From JBFWVD01 sp050246915 (lineage in GTDB: Bacteria > Actinomycetota > Acidimicrobiia > Acidimicrobiales > Ilumatobacteraceae): DNA of 23,066 nt. The stretch covers positions 1 through 23,066 of the forward strand of contig JBFWVD010000069.1 in NCBI GenBank assembly GCA_050246915.1, in the 5' to 3' direction. The notes beneath the pieces are model-generated. The model saw nothing but the letters and a program-made list of their open reading frames with translations. It did not search any database and had not been told where the DNA came from. Of this stretch, positions 14,926-21,329 are shown piece by piece (position 1 is the stretch's first letter; the number at the start of each line of letters is the position of its first letter). Position numbers and translations under genes: made by a program.

Positions 14926-15467
14926 ACGTGGAAGGCCTGGACCCGATGGAGATCGAACGACTCGCCGATCGAGCTGCCGTTCTGAGAGTGCTGTACGAAT
15001 ATGCGGAGGCGCTCGACTACGGGATCACGGAGCAGTTCGTGGGGTGCTTCACGACCGACGCGACCTTCGAGATACGCATCCCTGGGCCGATGCCGCCGGA
15101 CTACCCGACACGAGGGGGTCGGCTGGTGCCCGGGGGAGTCCGCTACACCGGTCTAGACGAGATCCTCGAGTTCTTCCGCCAGCACACCCACGCACCCGGG
15201 TATACCCACAAGCACGTGGTCACTAATTCGATCGTGGACGTCGACGGTGACCGCGCTCGTTGTCGGAGCTACTTCCAGCGCACCGACGCGAGCGCCGACG
15301 GCCAGAACTTCGTCCGTGTCTACGGGAGGTACCTGGACGAGCTGCGCAAGACCGACGGCGTCTGGCGGATCGCTGTTCGCGTCGCCGAGCCAGACGCACT
15401 CGACCTCCGGGAGATCCGCACCGCCTCCGCTGTCGAGAGCGCTCACGAACCGGCCGCGGATCGGTGA
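14922..15467 (+). CDS. SnoaL-like (NTF2-fold) protein
   Basis: A 181-residue protein of the NTF2/SnoaL-like superfamily (PF13577 type). The start is typical, IERLADRAAVLRVLYEYAEALDYGITEQFVGCFTTDATFEI, followed by GLDEILEFFRQHTHAPGYTHKHVVTNSIVDVDGDRARCRSYF and VRVYGRYLDELRKTDGVWRIAVR. The fold makes a cone-shaped pocket and is used by isomerases, dehydratases, cyclases and polar-product hydrolases. Candidate polar pocket residues include the Asp/His pairs, but the reaction is unknown. ATG 14922 overlaps the LLM stop by three bases (ATGA), so the two proteins are made together. Two further members occur at 18095 and 19640, also beside an LLM gene. Confidence 0.82.
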   Translation: MNVEGLDPMEIERLADRAAVLRVLYEYAEALDYGITEQFVGCFTTDATFEIRIPGPMPPDYPTRGGRLVPGGVRYTGLDEILEFFRQHTHAPGYTHKHVVTNSIVDVDGDRARCRSYFQRTDASADGQNFVRVYGRYLDELRKTDGVWRIAVRVAEPDALDLREIRTASAVESAHEPAADR

Positions 15468-15538
15468 CGCGGGTACTCAGTTGCTGACCACCGCCGAGAG
15501 CCGTGAAACCGAATCAGTCACAGGGGAACCCAGATCGG

Positions 15539-16342
15539 TCACAGGGAGCCGATCGCACTCACGCGCGCGCCTCTTGCGATGTACGCATCATGAGCGGTCC
15601 CACGCATGTACTGGCCGGCGCTCATGCCTCCGTCGATGACGAGGTCGGAGCCGGTGACGTAGGAGGATTCGTCGGATGCGAGGTACAGGCAGGCAGCGGC
15701 GATCTCCTCCGGTTGGCAGATGCGCTGGATGGCGATGTTCTCGAACACGGACGTGAGCTGGTTGTCGCCGTGGCGGATGGTGTAGGTGACGCCGGGGCAG
15801 ACGCAGTTGACTCGGATCAGGTCGGGGCCGAGCTCGAGGGCGGCTGACTTGGTCATGGCGCGCACTGCCATCTTGGAGGCGCCGTATGCGGTGCCGAGGG
15901 CTTGGACGACCATCGCTTGGGCGGAGGCGAAGTTGATGATCGAACCCTTGCCGGCTTCGCGCATGGAGGGGATCACGGCCTGGATGCCGAGGAGAGGCCC
16001 GATGTAGTTGACCTGCATGTTCTGTTCGACCACGGCGCGAGGGACCAGTTCGGCAGGGGTGTGGTCGAAGATGGCCGCGTTGTTGACCAGTACGGTGATC
16101 CGTCCGAAGCTGCTGGTGGCGGTCTGGACGACGGCGGCCCAGCTCTCTTCGCTGGTCACGTCGTGGTGTTGGAATCGGAACCGGTCGGAGGGTGCGTCGC
16201 CGAGGTACTTGTCCTCGACGCCGGGAAGGATGTCGCCGACGACGACTGATGCGCCTTCGGCAAGGAAGCGTGATGCGGTGGCAGCGCCCATTCCGCGCGC
16301 GCCACCACTGACGATCGCCACGTGACCCTCGAGGCGGTTCAC
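15539..16342 (-). CDS. Short-chain dehydrogenase/reductase (SDR)
   Basis: A 267-residue classical SDR. It has the cofactor loop VAIVSGGARGMG (residues 8-19), an acidic residue after the second strand (VVVGDILP, Asp37) that favours NAD(H), NNAA at 87-90 and the tetrad Asn112, Ser140, Tyr153, Lys157 in YGASK. VTGSDLVIDGGMSAG at the C-terminus is typical of the hydroxysteroid dehydrogenase-like group. It should oxidise a secondary alcohol. GTG 16342 is chosen: GGAGGTGA stands 5 bases upstream and conservation starts at once. It is divergent from the MFS_3 exporter and converges on the SnoaL-like gene at 15467. In the 71-base convergent gap there is a short direct repeat (TCACAGGG) but no clear terminator. 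Confidence 0.9.
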   Translation of the reverse strand: MNRLEGHVAIVSGGARGMGAATASRFLAEGASVVVGDILPGVEDKYLGDAPSDRFRFQHHDVTSEESWAAVVQTATSSFGRITVLVNNAAIFDHTPAELVPRAVVEQNMQVNYIGPLLGIQAVIPSMREAGKGSIINFASAQAMVVQALGTAYGASKMAVRAMTKSAALELGPDLIRVNCVCPGVTYTIRHGDNQLTSVFENIAIQRICQPEEIAAACLYLASDESSYVTGSDLVIDGGMSAGQYMRGTAHDAYIARGARVSAIGSL

Positions 16343-16454
16343 GACGTCACCTCCGGCGACACCACGGCCGCACACGCTCTGCGCAACTCGACGATGACAC
16401 GAACCTTCCCCATCCTGACTCCCCTCGGCGGCCAGCACCGCGTCCTCGAGAACG

Positions 16455-16487
16455 TTGCTTATGATGCAAGCGAACGCACACTATCAT
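16455..16487 (+). promoter_or_regulatory. Promoter region of the MFS_3 gene with a box shared with the sulfatase promoter
   Basis: TTGCTT (16455-16460) and CACTAT (16479-16484) lie 18 bp apart and could act as -35 and -10. The sequence GCGAACGCACACTATCAT at 16470-16487 matches the sulfatase promoter box at 21207-21224 at 15 of 18 positions. An imperfect inverted repeat (GTTGCTT with AAGCGAAC) surrounds the spacer. The same regulator may act at both sites. Confidence 0.45.
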
Positions 16488-16601
16488 AGAGCGGGGGCGA
16501 CGTGAGCCGTGGAGTCGTTGATCGGATGACCGGGAGAGGTGGAGGCGGGCGCATTTCCGAGATCGACGTCGGGCGGATGCCCCGCCGTTGTGCCTGACAC
16601 G

Positions 16602-17936
16602 ATGCGAGCGAAGTTCGCGACCATCCTCGACGAGACGTTTCGCTCCTGCCGCCAGCGGAACTTCCGGCTGTGGTTCATCGGCCAGAGCATCTCGCAAGTC
16701 GGGTACTTCGCTCAGGTCGTGGCGATGGCGCTCCTCGTCCTCGACCTCACGGCCAGCGGAACGGTGCTCGGCCTCGTCGTGTCCCTCAGCTTCATCCCCA
16801 ACCTCGTCGTCGGGCCGTGGGCAGGTGTGCTGTCCGACCGGCTCGACAAGCGCCGGTTCCTGATCGTCACCCAGACCACGATGATGCTCTGCGCCGTGTG
16901 GCTCGGATGGCTGGTCCTGTCCGGGCGGGTCACTCTCGGGTGGGTTCTTGGCCTCGCCACGCTCGGCGGCATCGCCTATGCCTTCGACGGACCCGCACGA
17001 CGGACGATCGTCACGGAGCTGGTGGACCAGGTCGACGCTGCGAACGCGGTGAGCCTCAACGGCGCGCTCAACCAAGCAGCCAAGCTGGTCGGTCCCGCTG
17101 TCGCAGGTCTCCTGGTCGACAGCATCGGGATCGCGTGGTGCTTCCTGGCCAACGGGATGTCGTCGGTCGCCGTCGTGGCAGCACTGGTCGCGATGGACCC
17201 GCAGGCGATGCACCGCTCTCCACCGATCCCGCGTGCACGAGGTCAGATCGCCGAAGGGTTCCGCTACATCCGAGAGGATCGGTCGGCGTGCTTGATCCTC
17301 CTCATGCTGGTCGCGACGACCCTCCTCGGCATGAATTGGAACGTGCTGCTCCCGCTCCTCGCGACGCGCGACCTCGGCGGCTCGTCGTCGACGCTCGCCC
17401 TGCTCATGGCGGTGATGAGCGGCGGCTCGTTGCTCGGTGTGCTGTGGCTGGCTCGCCGTTCCGTCGTCTCTCCCCGGGCACTGGCGCAGTTCTGCATCGC
17501 GTTCGGTGCCGCGTCCGCATGGCTTTCGCTTGCACCGTCGGTGCTCATCGCTGCCCTCGCCGCCTTCGCGGTCGGCACGACCTCGATGTTGGTGTTCAAC
17601 GGCGGCGTCGTGGCCTTGCAGCTCGGAGCCATCGACGTCATGCGAGGTCGGGTGATGGCGATCTTCACGATGCTCGTGGTCGGCGGCTACGCCTTGGGAT
17701 CGTCCCTGTCCGGCTGGATCGCCCAAGTCAGCAACGCTCGAGTGGCCCTGCTCGTCGGCGCCATCACCTCATCGTTCGCCGGCATCGTCGTCCTCGTCAT
17801 CACCCGACGGAACGACGTGGTGGCGGGCGCCGCACGCATCGGTGAGAGCCGCACAGTCGGAGGATCAGAGCAGGTGCGCGGCGACGCTGGCGAGTTGGAC
17901 CACGGCTCACGCCCCTTGCCCAGTGAGGTGGAGTGA
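16602..17936 (+). CDS. MFS_3 / EntS-like transporter
   Basis: A 444-residue MFS permease. It opens with ETFRSCRQRNFRLWFIGQSISQVGYFAQVVAMALLV, the N-terminus typical of MFS_3 (PF05977, EntS-like exporters). The loop motif is GVLSDRLDKRRFLIVTQ. FDGPARRTIVTELV and NAVSLNGALNQAAKLVGPAVAGLLVD are also diagnostic. About 11-12 hydrophobic segments are visible, ending near residue 410, and a hydrophilic tail of about 35 residues follows. Members export siderophores, drugs or metabolites. In-frame starts at GTG 16539, GTG 16590 and ATG 16602 are all possible and none has a convincing ribosome site; the conserved part begins just after ATG 16602. It is divergent from the SDR across a 259-base gap that holds the shared regulatory box. 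Confidence 0.86.
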   Translation: MRAKFATILDETFRSCRQRNFRLWFIGQSISQVGYFAQVVAMALLVLDLTASGTVLGLVVSLSFIPNLVVGPWAGVLSDRLDKRRFLIVTQTTMMLCAVWLGWLVLSGRVTLGWVLGLATLGGIAYAFDGPARRTIVTELVDQVDAANAVSLNGALNQAAKLVGPAVAGLLVDSIGIAWCFLANGMSSVAVVAALVAMDPQAMHRSPPIPRARGQIAEGFRYIREDRSACLILLMLVATTLLGMNWNVLLPLLATRDLGGSSSTLALLMAVMSGGSLLGVLWLARRSVVSPRALAQFCIAFGAASAWLSLAPSVLIAALAAFAVGTTSMLVFNGGVVALQLGAIDVMRGRVMAIFTMLVVGGYALGSSLSGWIAQVSNARVALLVGAITSSFAGIVVLVITRRNDVVAGAARIGESRTVGGSEQVRGDAGELDHGSRPLPSEVE

Positions 17937-17997
17937 GCATGTCCCGATGACCGAGCCATCCGGCGCTCGACGCGCCGCTGTTGCCGAGAAGGGGGCA

Positions 17998-18027
17998 TTG
18001 ACATCGTTAGCGAGTGCTAACTAATCT
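17998..18027 (+). promoter_or_regulatory. Promoter with GTTAGC-GAGT-GCTAAC operator
   Basis: TTGACA at 17998-18003 and TAATCT at 18022-18027 are 18 bp apart. The spacer contains a perfect inverted repeat, GTTAGC-GAGT-GCTAAC, at 18006-18021, the form and placement of a TetR-type operator. It drives the SnoaL/LLM/SnoaL operon beginning at 18095, with a leader of about 60 bases. No protein in this window is clearly its partner. Confidence 0.65.
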
Positions 18028-18094
18028 CACGGCCATCGGCGAAGGGTGCGAGATCAGCAACTCGCCTTGGCATCGAGACGGGAGCGAGATCCGC

Positions 18095-18661
18095 ATGACC
18101 GACCTGCAGACGCTGATCGACGAGCGCGACATCCGGACGCTGCTGGAGGGGTACGCGCGCTGGGCAGATCGAAACGACGAAGATGCGAAGGTCGCCATGT
18201 ACCACGAAGAAGGATGGGACGATCACGGGATCTTCCTCGGTCTCGGATCCGAATGGTCGAAGGGCGGACGTGCGAAGCAGATGGCATCCGTGTGGCGCTT
18301 GTTCGGGAACGTGCAGATCGAGCTGGACGGCGACGTCGCCTATGCCGAGCACTACGTCCTCATGGTCGGTCAGAAGCCCGCCGTCGTGGACGACCCGCAC
18401 TACATCCAAGTCCTCGGAGGGCGCTTCCTCGACACGCTCGATCGGGTCGACGGTGTGTGGAAGATCTCGTACCGGCGCCAGGTCATCGACTGGCAGACGG
18501 TGTGGGACAGCGACAAGCCGCACTACCCGCCACTCGAGCAGTTCCACCGAGGTTCGCTGGGGCAGAGTGACCGGGTGTACCACAAGGCGGCGAACCGACA
18601 GGAGTGGCTCGATGGACGCGACACGTACGGGTTCGTCAAGGGCGGACTGGCGTCGGGATGA
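18095..18661 (+). CDS. SnoaL-like (NTF2-fold) protein
   Basis: A 188-residue SnoaL_4-type protein: LQTLIDERDIRTLLEGYARWADRNDEDAKVAMYHEEGWDDHG at the N-terminus, then a central barrel with VQIELDGDVAYAEHYVLMVGQKP and GGRFLDTLDRVDGVWKISYRRQVIDWQTVW. The run of polar residues YHEEGWDDHG is where catalytic Asp/His residues of SnoaL-type hydratases and isomerases lie. It resembles the protein at 19640 more than the one at 14922 in the shared pattern of a DW-Q motif near the end of the barrel followed by a charged tail. The reaction is unknown. ATG 18095 follows GGGAG about 10 bases upstream and fits the start of conservation. It leads an operon with the F420-type LLM gene. Confidence 0.82.
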   Translation: MTDLQTLIDERDIRTLLEGYARWADRNDEDAKVAMYHEEGWDDHGIFLGLGSEWSKGGRAKQMASVWRLFGNVQIELDGDVAYAEHYVLMVGQKPAVVDDPHYIQVLGGRFLDTLDRVDGVWKISYRRQVIDWQTVWDSDKPHYPPLEQFHRGSLGQSDRVYHKAANRQEWLDGRDTYGFVKGGLASG

Positions 18662-18702
18662 GAGGAGTGACCTGGTGACTGCCATCGAAGAGGTGGGTTT
18701 GA

Positions 18703-19638
18703 GTGAGCGAGGTTGATGTGGTGCGGTCCGCGATCGGACCGTTGGGGGTGTTCTCGTATGTGGGTCACCTCCCCGCGGGAGACGCGATCGCACTCGCGCG
18801 CCGTGTGGAGTCGCTGCGCTATGGCGCGCTGTGGATCTCCGAAGGGTTCGGCACGGACCCGTTGGCGACACTGGCGTTGTTGGGAGCGAGCACCGAGCGG
18901 CTGCACGTGGCGACCGGCATCGCCAACATCTGGTTGCGGTCGCCGGGGACGATGATGCAGTCAGCGCGAACCCTTGCGGGACAGTCGGATGGTCGCTTCA
19001 TCCTGGGCCTCGGGGTCGGTCACCGCGGGACCGTCGTCGACATCCGCGGGCTGTCCTACGACAAGCCGTTGGAGACGATGCGGCGTTACCTCGCCGCGAT
19101 GGATGCTGCGCCATGGCTCGGTCCGCCCATGGATCGACCGGTTCCACGGGTACTCGCCGCACTCGGGCCGCGGATGCTGGAGCTCGCCCGCGACCACGCC
19201 GATGGCGCTCTCCCATTCTTGACGACACCTGCGCACACTGCTGAGGCCAGAGCGATCCTCGGACCGGACAAGTTGCTGTGCGTCGGACAGAACGTCGTCG
19301 TCGGGTCGGACGCGACGAAGGCGCGCGCGGCGATCAGTCGTGCGCTGGAGGTGTACAAGGATCCGACCAACTACAGGAACAACTGGCTTCGCCAGGGTTT
19401 CAGTGCCACCGAGATCGACGAGCGCAAGCCGCGGTTCCTCGACGCCGTCATCCCGTGGGGATCCGCGGAGCGTGTGTGGGAGCGGATACGGGAGCACTAC
19501 GACGCCGGCGCCGATCACGTCTGCATCCACCCCATCGATGTCGACTCCGATGGACTCGACTGGAACGCTCTCGAGGAGTTCGCTCCCGCACCAGCCGGCC
19601 CGGCGTCGACACCTCCACCCATGCGAAGTGACAACTGA
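18703..19638 (+). CDS. F420-dependent LLM-class oxidoreductase (MSMEG_4141-like)
   Basis: A 311-residue luciferase-like protein. The pattern LGVFSYVGHLPAGDAIALARRVESLRYGALWISEGFGTDPLATLALL, then LHVATGIANIWLRSPGTMMQSARTLAGQSDGRFILGLGVGH, closely fits the actinobacterial MSMEG_4141 family (TIGR03620), which is predicted to use coenzyme F420 rather than FMN. Expected activity is hydride transfer between F420 and an alcohol, ketone or double bond. The start is GTG 18703 with GAGGTGG nearby; a 13-codon frame starting at 18675 overlaps it and may assist coupling. It sits between two SnoaL-like genes, with 41 bases before it and only one base between its stop and the next ATG. Use of F420 agrees with an actinobacterial host. 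The substrate is not evident. Confidence 0.87.
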   Translation: MSEVDVVRSAIGPLGVFSYVGHLPAGDAIALARRVESLRYGALWISEGFGTDPLATLALLGASTERLHVATGIANIWLRSPGTMMQSARTLAGQSDGRFILGLGVGHRGTVVDIRGLSYDKPLETMRRYLAAMDAAPWLGPPMDRPVPRVLAALGPRMLELARDHADGALPFLTTPAHTAEARAILGPDKLLCVGQNVVVGSDATKARAAISRALEVYKDPTNYRNNWLRQGFSATEIDERKPRFLDAVIPWGSAERVWERIREHYDAGADHVCIHPIDVDSDGLDWNALEEFAPAPAGPASTPPPMRSDN

Positions 19639-19639
19639 G

Positions 19640-20188
19640 ATGGATGCAGCGCTGGAACAGAAGGTGCGAGCGCTCCTTGCGAAGCAGGAGATCACGGAGC
19701 TGCTGTATCACCGCGCGCGGATGCTGGACCGGCATGATCCGTCACAGATGGACTCCTTCACAGCCGACGCGACCACCACGCACGAGGGATGGCACGGCAC
19801 CATGGAGGAGTTCTTGGCGACGCGATCAGGAACTGCACCTGGGCGACCGAAGGGCGAGATCATGGCCCACTTCATCTGCGACGTCCTCGTGTACTTGGAC
19901 GACGAGGCGCATGCGCGGGTGCACAGCTACCACATGTGCACCTCCACGACGCCTCCCGAGATCGAACCTCGATTCGACCGGATCGGCGTGGGCCGTTACT
20001 TCGACTGGGTGGTGCACACCGAGAGCGGATGGAAGATCAAGCATCGCGACGCCGTGTTCGACTGGCAGATCTCGATTCCGGCCGGCCAGCGTGCGTGGGC
20101 CGCCCACGTGGGATCCGAGCACATGCTCATCGGCAGGAATGACCGCTCGGATCCGTTCTTCTCCCGCTTCCACGAGCTCAAGCACTGA
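19640..20188 (+). CDS. SnoaL-like (NTF2-fold) protein
   Basis: A 182-residue NTF2-fold protein: LEQKVRALLAKQEITELLYHRARMLDRHDPSQMDSFTADATTTHEGWHG, then IMAHFICDVLVYLDDEAHARVHSYHMC, then GVGRYFDWVVHTESGWKIKHRDAVFDWQIS. It has the usual helix and barrel order of SnoaL_4 proteins. The polar FTADATTTHEGW stretch is the likely active-site edge. ATG 19640 begins one base after the LLM stop; GTG 19628 in the same frame would overlap the LLM gene and is possible. Together with the genes at 18095 and 18703 it forms a SnoaL/LLM/SnoaL operon. It converges on the TauD gene across 84 bases; a hairpin there (20260-20274) has no T-run and is not a clear terminator. Confidence 0.82.
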   Translation: MDAALEQKVRALLAKQEITELLYHRARMLDRHDPSQMDSFTADATTTHEGWHGTMEEFLATRSGTAPGRPKGEIMAHFICDVLVYLDDEAHARVHSYHMCTSTTPPEIEPRFDRIGVGRYFDWVVHTESGWKIKHRDAVFDWQISIPAGQRAWAAHVGSEHMLIGRNDRSDPFFSRFHELKH

Positions 20189-20272
20189 GGTCCGGCAGCG
20201 GGCAGGTTCTTCTGCATCGACATGTCGCGAGGTTGTCGCTGGTCGGAGCGCGAACTGCCGAGCGACGGTCGC

Positions 20273-21154
20273 TCAGGACGAGGTGACGAGCGCGATCGAG
20301 TTCGCTCGTTCGTCGATCTCCGTCGGGGTTGACGCGACGCGGGTGCGGCGAGTCTCGACGTCCTCCCATTGCCGCGCTGGACCGCTCGGTTCGTCACCGA
20401 GGACGGTGACGCGCTCGATCCGTCGGCGCCCTGAGTAGTCGTTGACGACGTAGTGCTGCGTGCAGCGGTTGTCCCAGATCGCGATCGTGCCCTCGGTCCA
20501 GCGGTAGCGGCACTGGAAGGGCGGTTCTTCCGACACTTGGAAGACCAGATCGAGGAGAGCATCGCTCTCGGTCTTCCCGAGTTCATTGATGTGCCGGGTG
20601 AACCCTCTGTTGACGAACAGGCTCCTCCGACCGGTCTCGGGATGCACGCGGACGACGGGATGTCTGGTTTCGATCTCGGGATGGCCGAAGAACGAGGCGT
20701 TGTGCGTCGCCGTCAATCCATCGATGAAGCTGCGCATGGCTGGCGCGAGCGCTTCGTACGCGAGGTGTTGATTGGTCCAGATCGTGTCGCCACCGTATGG
20801 CGGCAGGATCTTCATGCTGAGGATCGAGGCCATCGGCGGGGTGGGACTGAACGTGACGTCGGTGTGGAAGAGATCGGTACGAGCGCCCAAGTCGCTGTCC
20901 GCAACGATGATCTCCGGATGCTCCGCATCCAGCTTGGTGCCGAAGGGGTGGATCTCGATGTCGCCGAAGCGACGCGCGAACGCGACGTGCTCGGCAGGTG
21001 TCAAGTGCTGTTCCGGGAAGAAGAGGACGAGATGTTGCAGCCAGAGCTTTCTCAGCTGGGCCCACGTGTCGTCATCGAGGTCGCGGAGTTGCACGCCGTC
21101 GACCTCTGCACCCAGGGCCCCGGAGATTCGCTTGACATCGAGATGAGCTTCCAT
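20273..21154 (-). CDS. TauD/TfdA-family alpha-ketoglutarate-dependent dioxygenase
   Basis: A 293-residue non-haem Fe(II) dioxygenase, near the usual length of TauD and AtsK. The iron ligands are His97 and Asp99 in DLFHTDVTF and His234 in WDNRCTQHYVVNDY. Arg248 (RRRIERVTVLGDEP) should bind the alpha-ketoglutarate carboxylate. NASFFGHPEIETRHPVVRVHPETGRRSLFVN is the classical substrate-lid region. TauD releases sulfite from taurine; the relative AtsK cleaves alkyl sulfate esters. The divergent sulfatase makes a sulfate-ester or sulfonate substrate more likely than a herbicide-type ether, but this is inference. ATG 21154 has GGGAG and a weak promoter (TTGGTT 21185-21190, TAGGCT 21162-21167) just upstream. 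Confidence 0.9.
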   Translation of the reverse strand: MEAHLDVKRISGALGAEVDGVQLRDLDDDTWAQLRKLWLQHLVLFFPEQHLTPAEHVAFARRFGDIEIHPFGTKLDAEHPEIIVADSDLGARTDLFHTDVTFSPTPPMASILSMKILPPYGGDTIWTNQHLAYEALAPAMRSFIDGLTATHNASFFGHPEIETRHPVVRVHPETGRRSLFVNRGFTRHINELGKTESDALLDLVFQVSEEPPFQCRYRWTEGTIAIWDNRCTQHYVVNDYSGRRRIERVTVLGDEPSGPARQWEDVETRRTRVASTPTEIDERANSIALVTSS

Positions 21155-21180
21155 CTGCGGGAGCCTATTTCAATCGACTG

Positions 21181-21224
21181 CTTGAACCAAGTGTTTGACA
21201 ACGTTTGCGAACACATACTATCGT
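21181..21224. promoter_or_regulatory. Divergent TauD/sulfatase control region
   Basis: Toward the sulfatase, TTGACA (21195-21200) and TACTAT (21216-21221) are 15 bp apart, shorter than ideal. GCGAACACATACTATCGT at 21207-21224 is the box shared with 16470-16487. A small palindrome, CTTG-AAC-CAAG at 21181-21191, overlaps the TauD -35 candidate. Joint control of the two divergent genes, perhaps by sulfur supply, is inferred from position. Confidence 0.45.
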
Positions 21225-21329
21225 CACAATGCTTGTGGGGGGACGAGTCACTCGCCGGACGACGCCGAGGGCCGACGAGGGCCCCGATGCTGTTCGGCCG
21301 ATCCCACAACCCGACCAGTGAGGAACGTG

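Noticed and set aside
15514..15546. Two copies of a TCACAGGG-containing direct repeat near the SDR stop
   Set aside because: Only two short copies about 22 bp apart, partly within coding sequence; could be chance and is not a CRISPR-like or attachment structure.
16347..17726. Minus-strand open frame opposite the MFS_3 gene
   Set aside because: It is extremely rich in charged residues (His, Arg, Glu, Asp), the typical antisense image of a membrane protein gene.
18675..18716. Thirteen-codon frame overlapping the start of the F420-type LLM gene
   Set aside because: Too short to support as a gene; at most it assists translational coupling.
20260..20274. Hairpin GAGCGAC-G-GTCGCTC between the convergent SnoaL and TauD genes
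   Set aside because: The loop is only one base, there is no T-run, and it overlaps the TauD stop; not enough for a terminator call.
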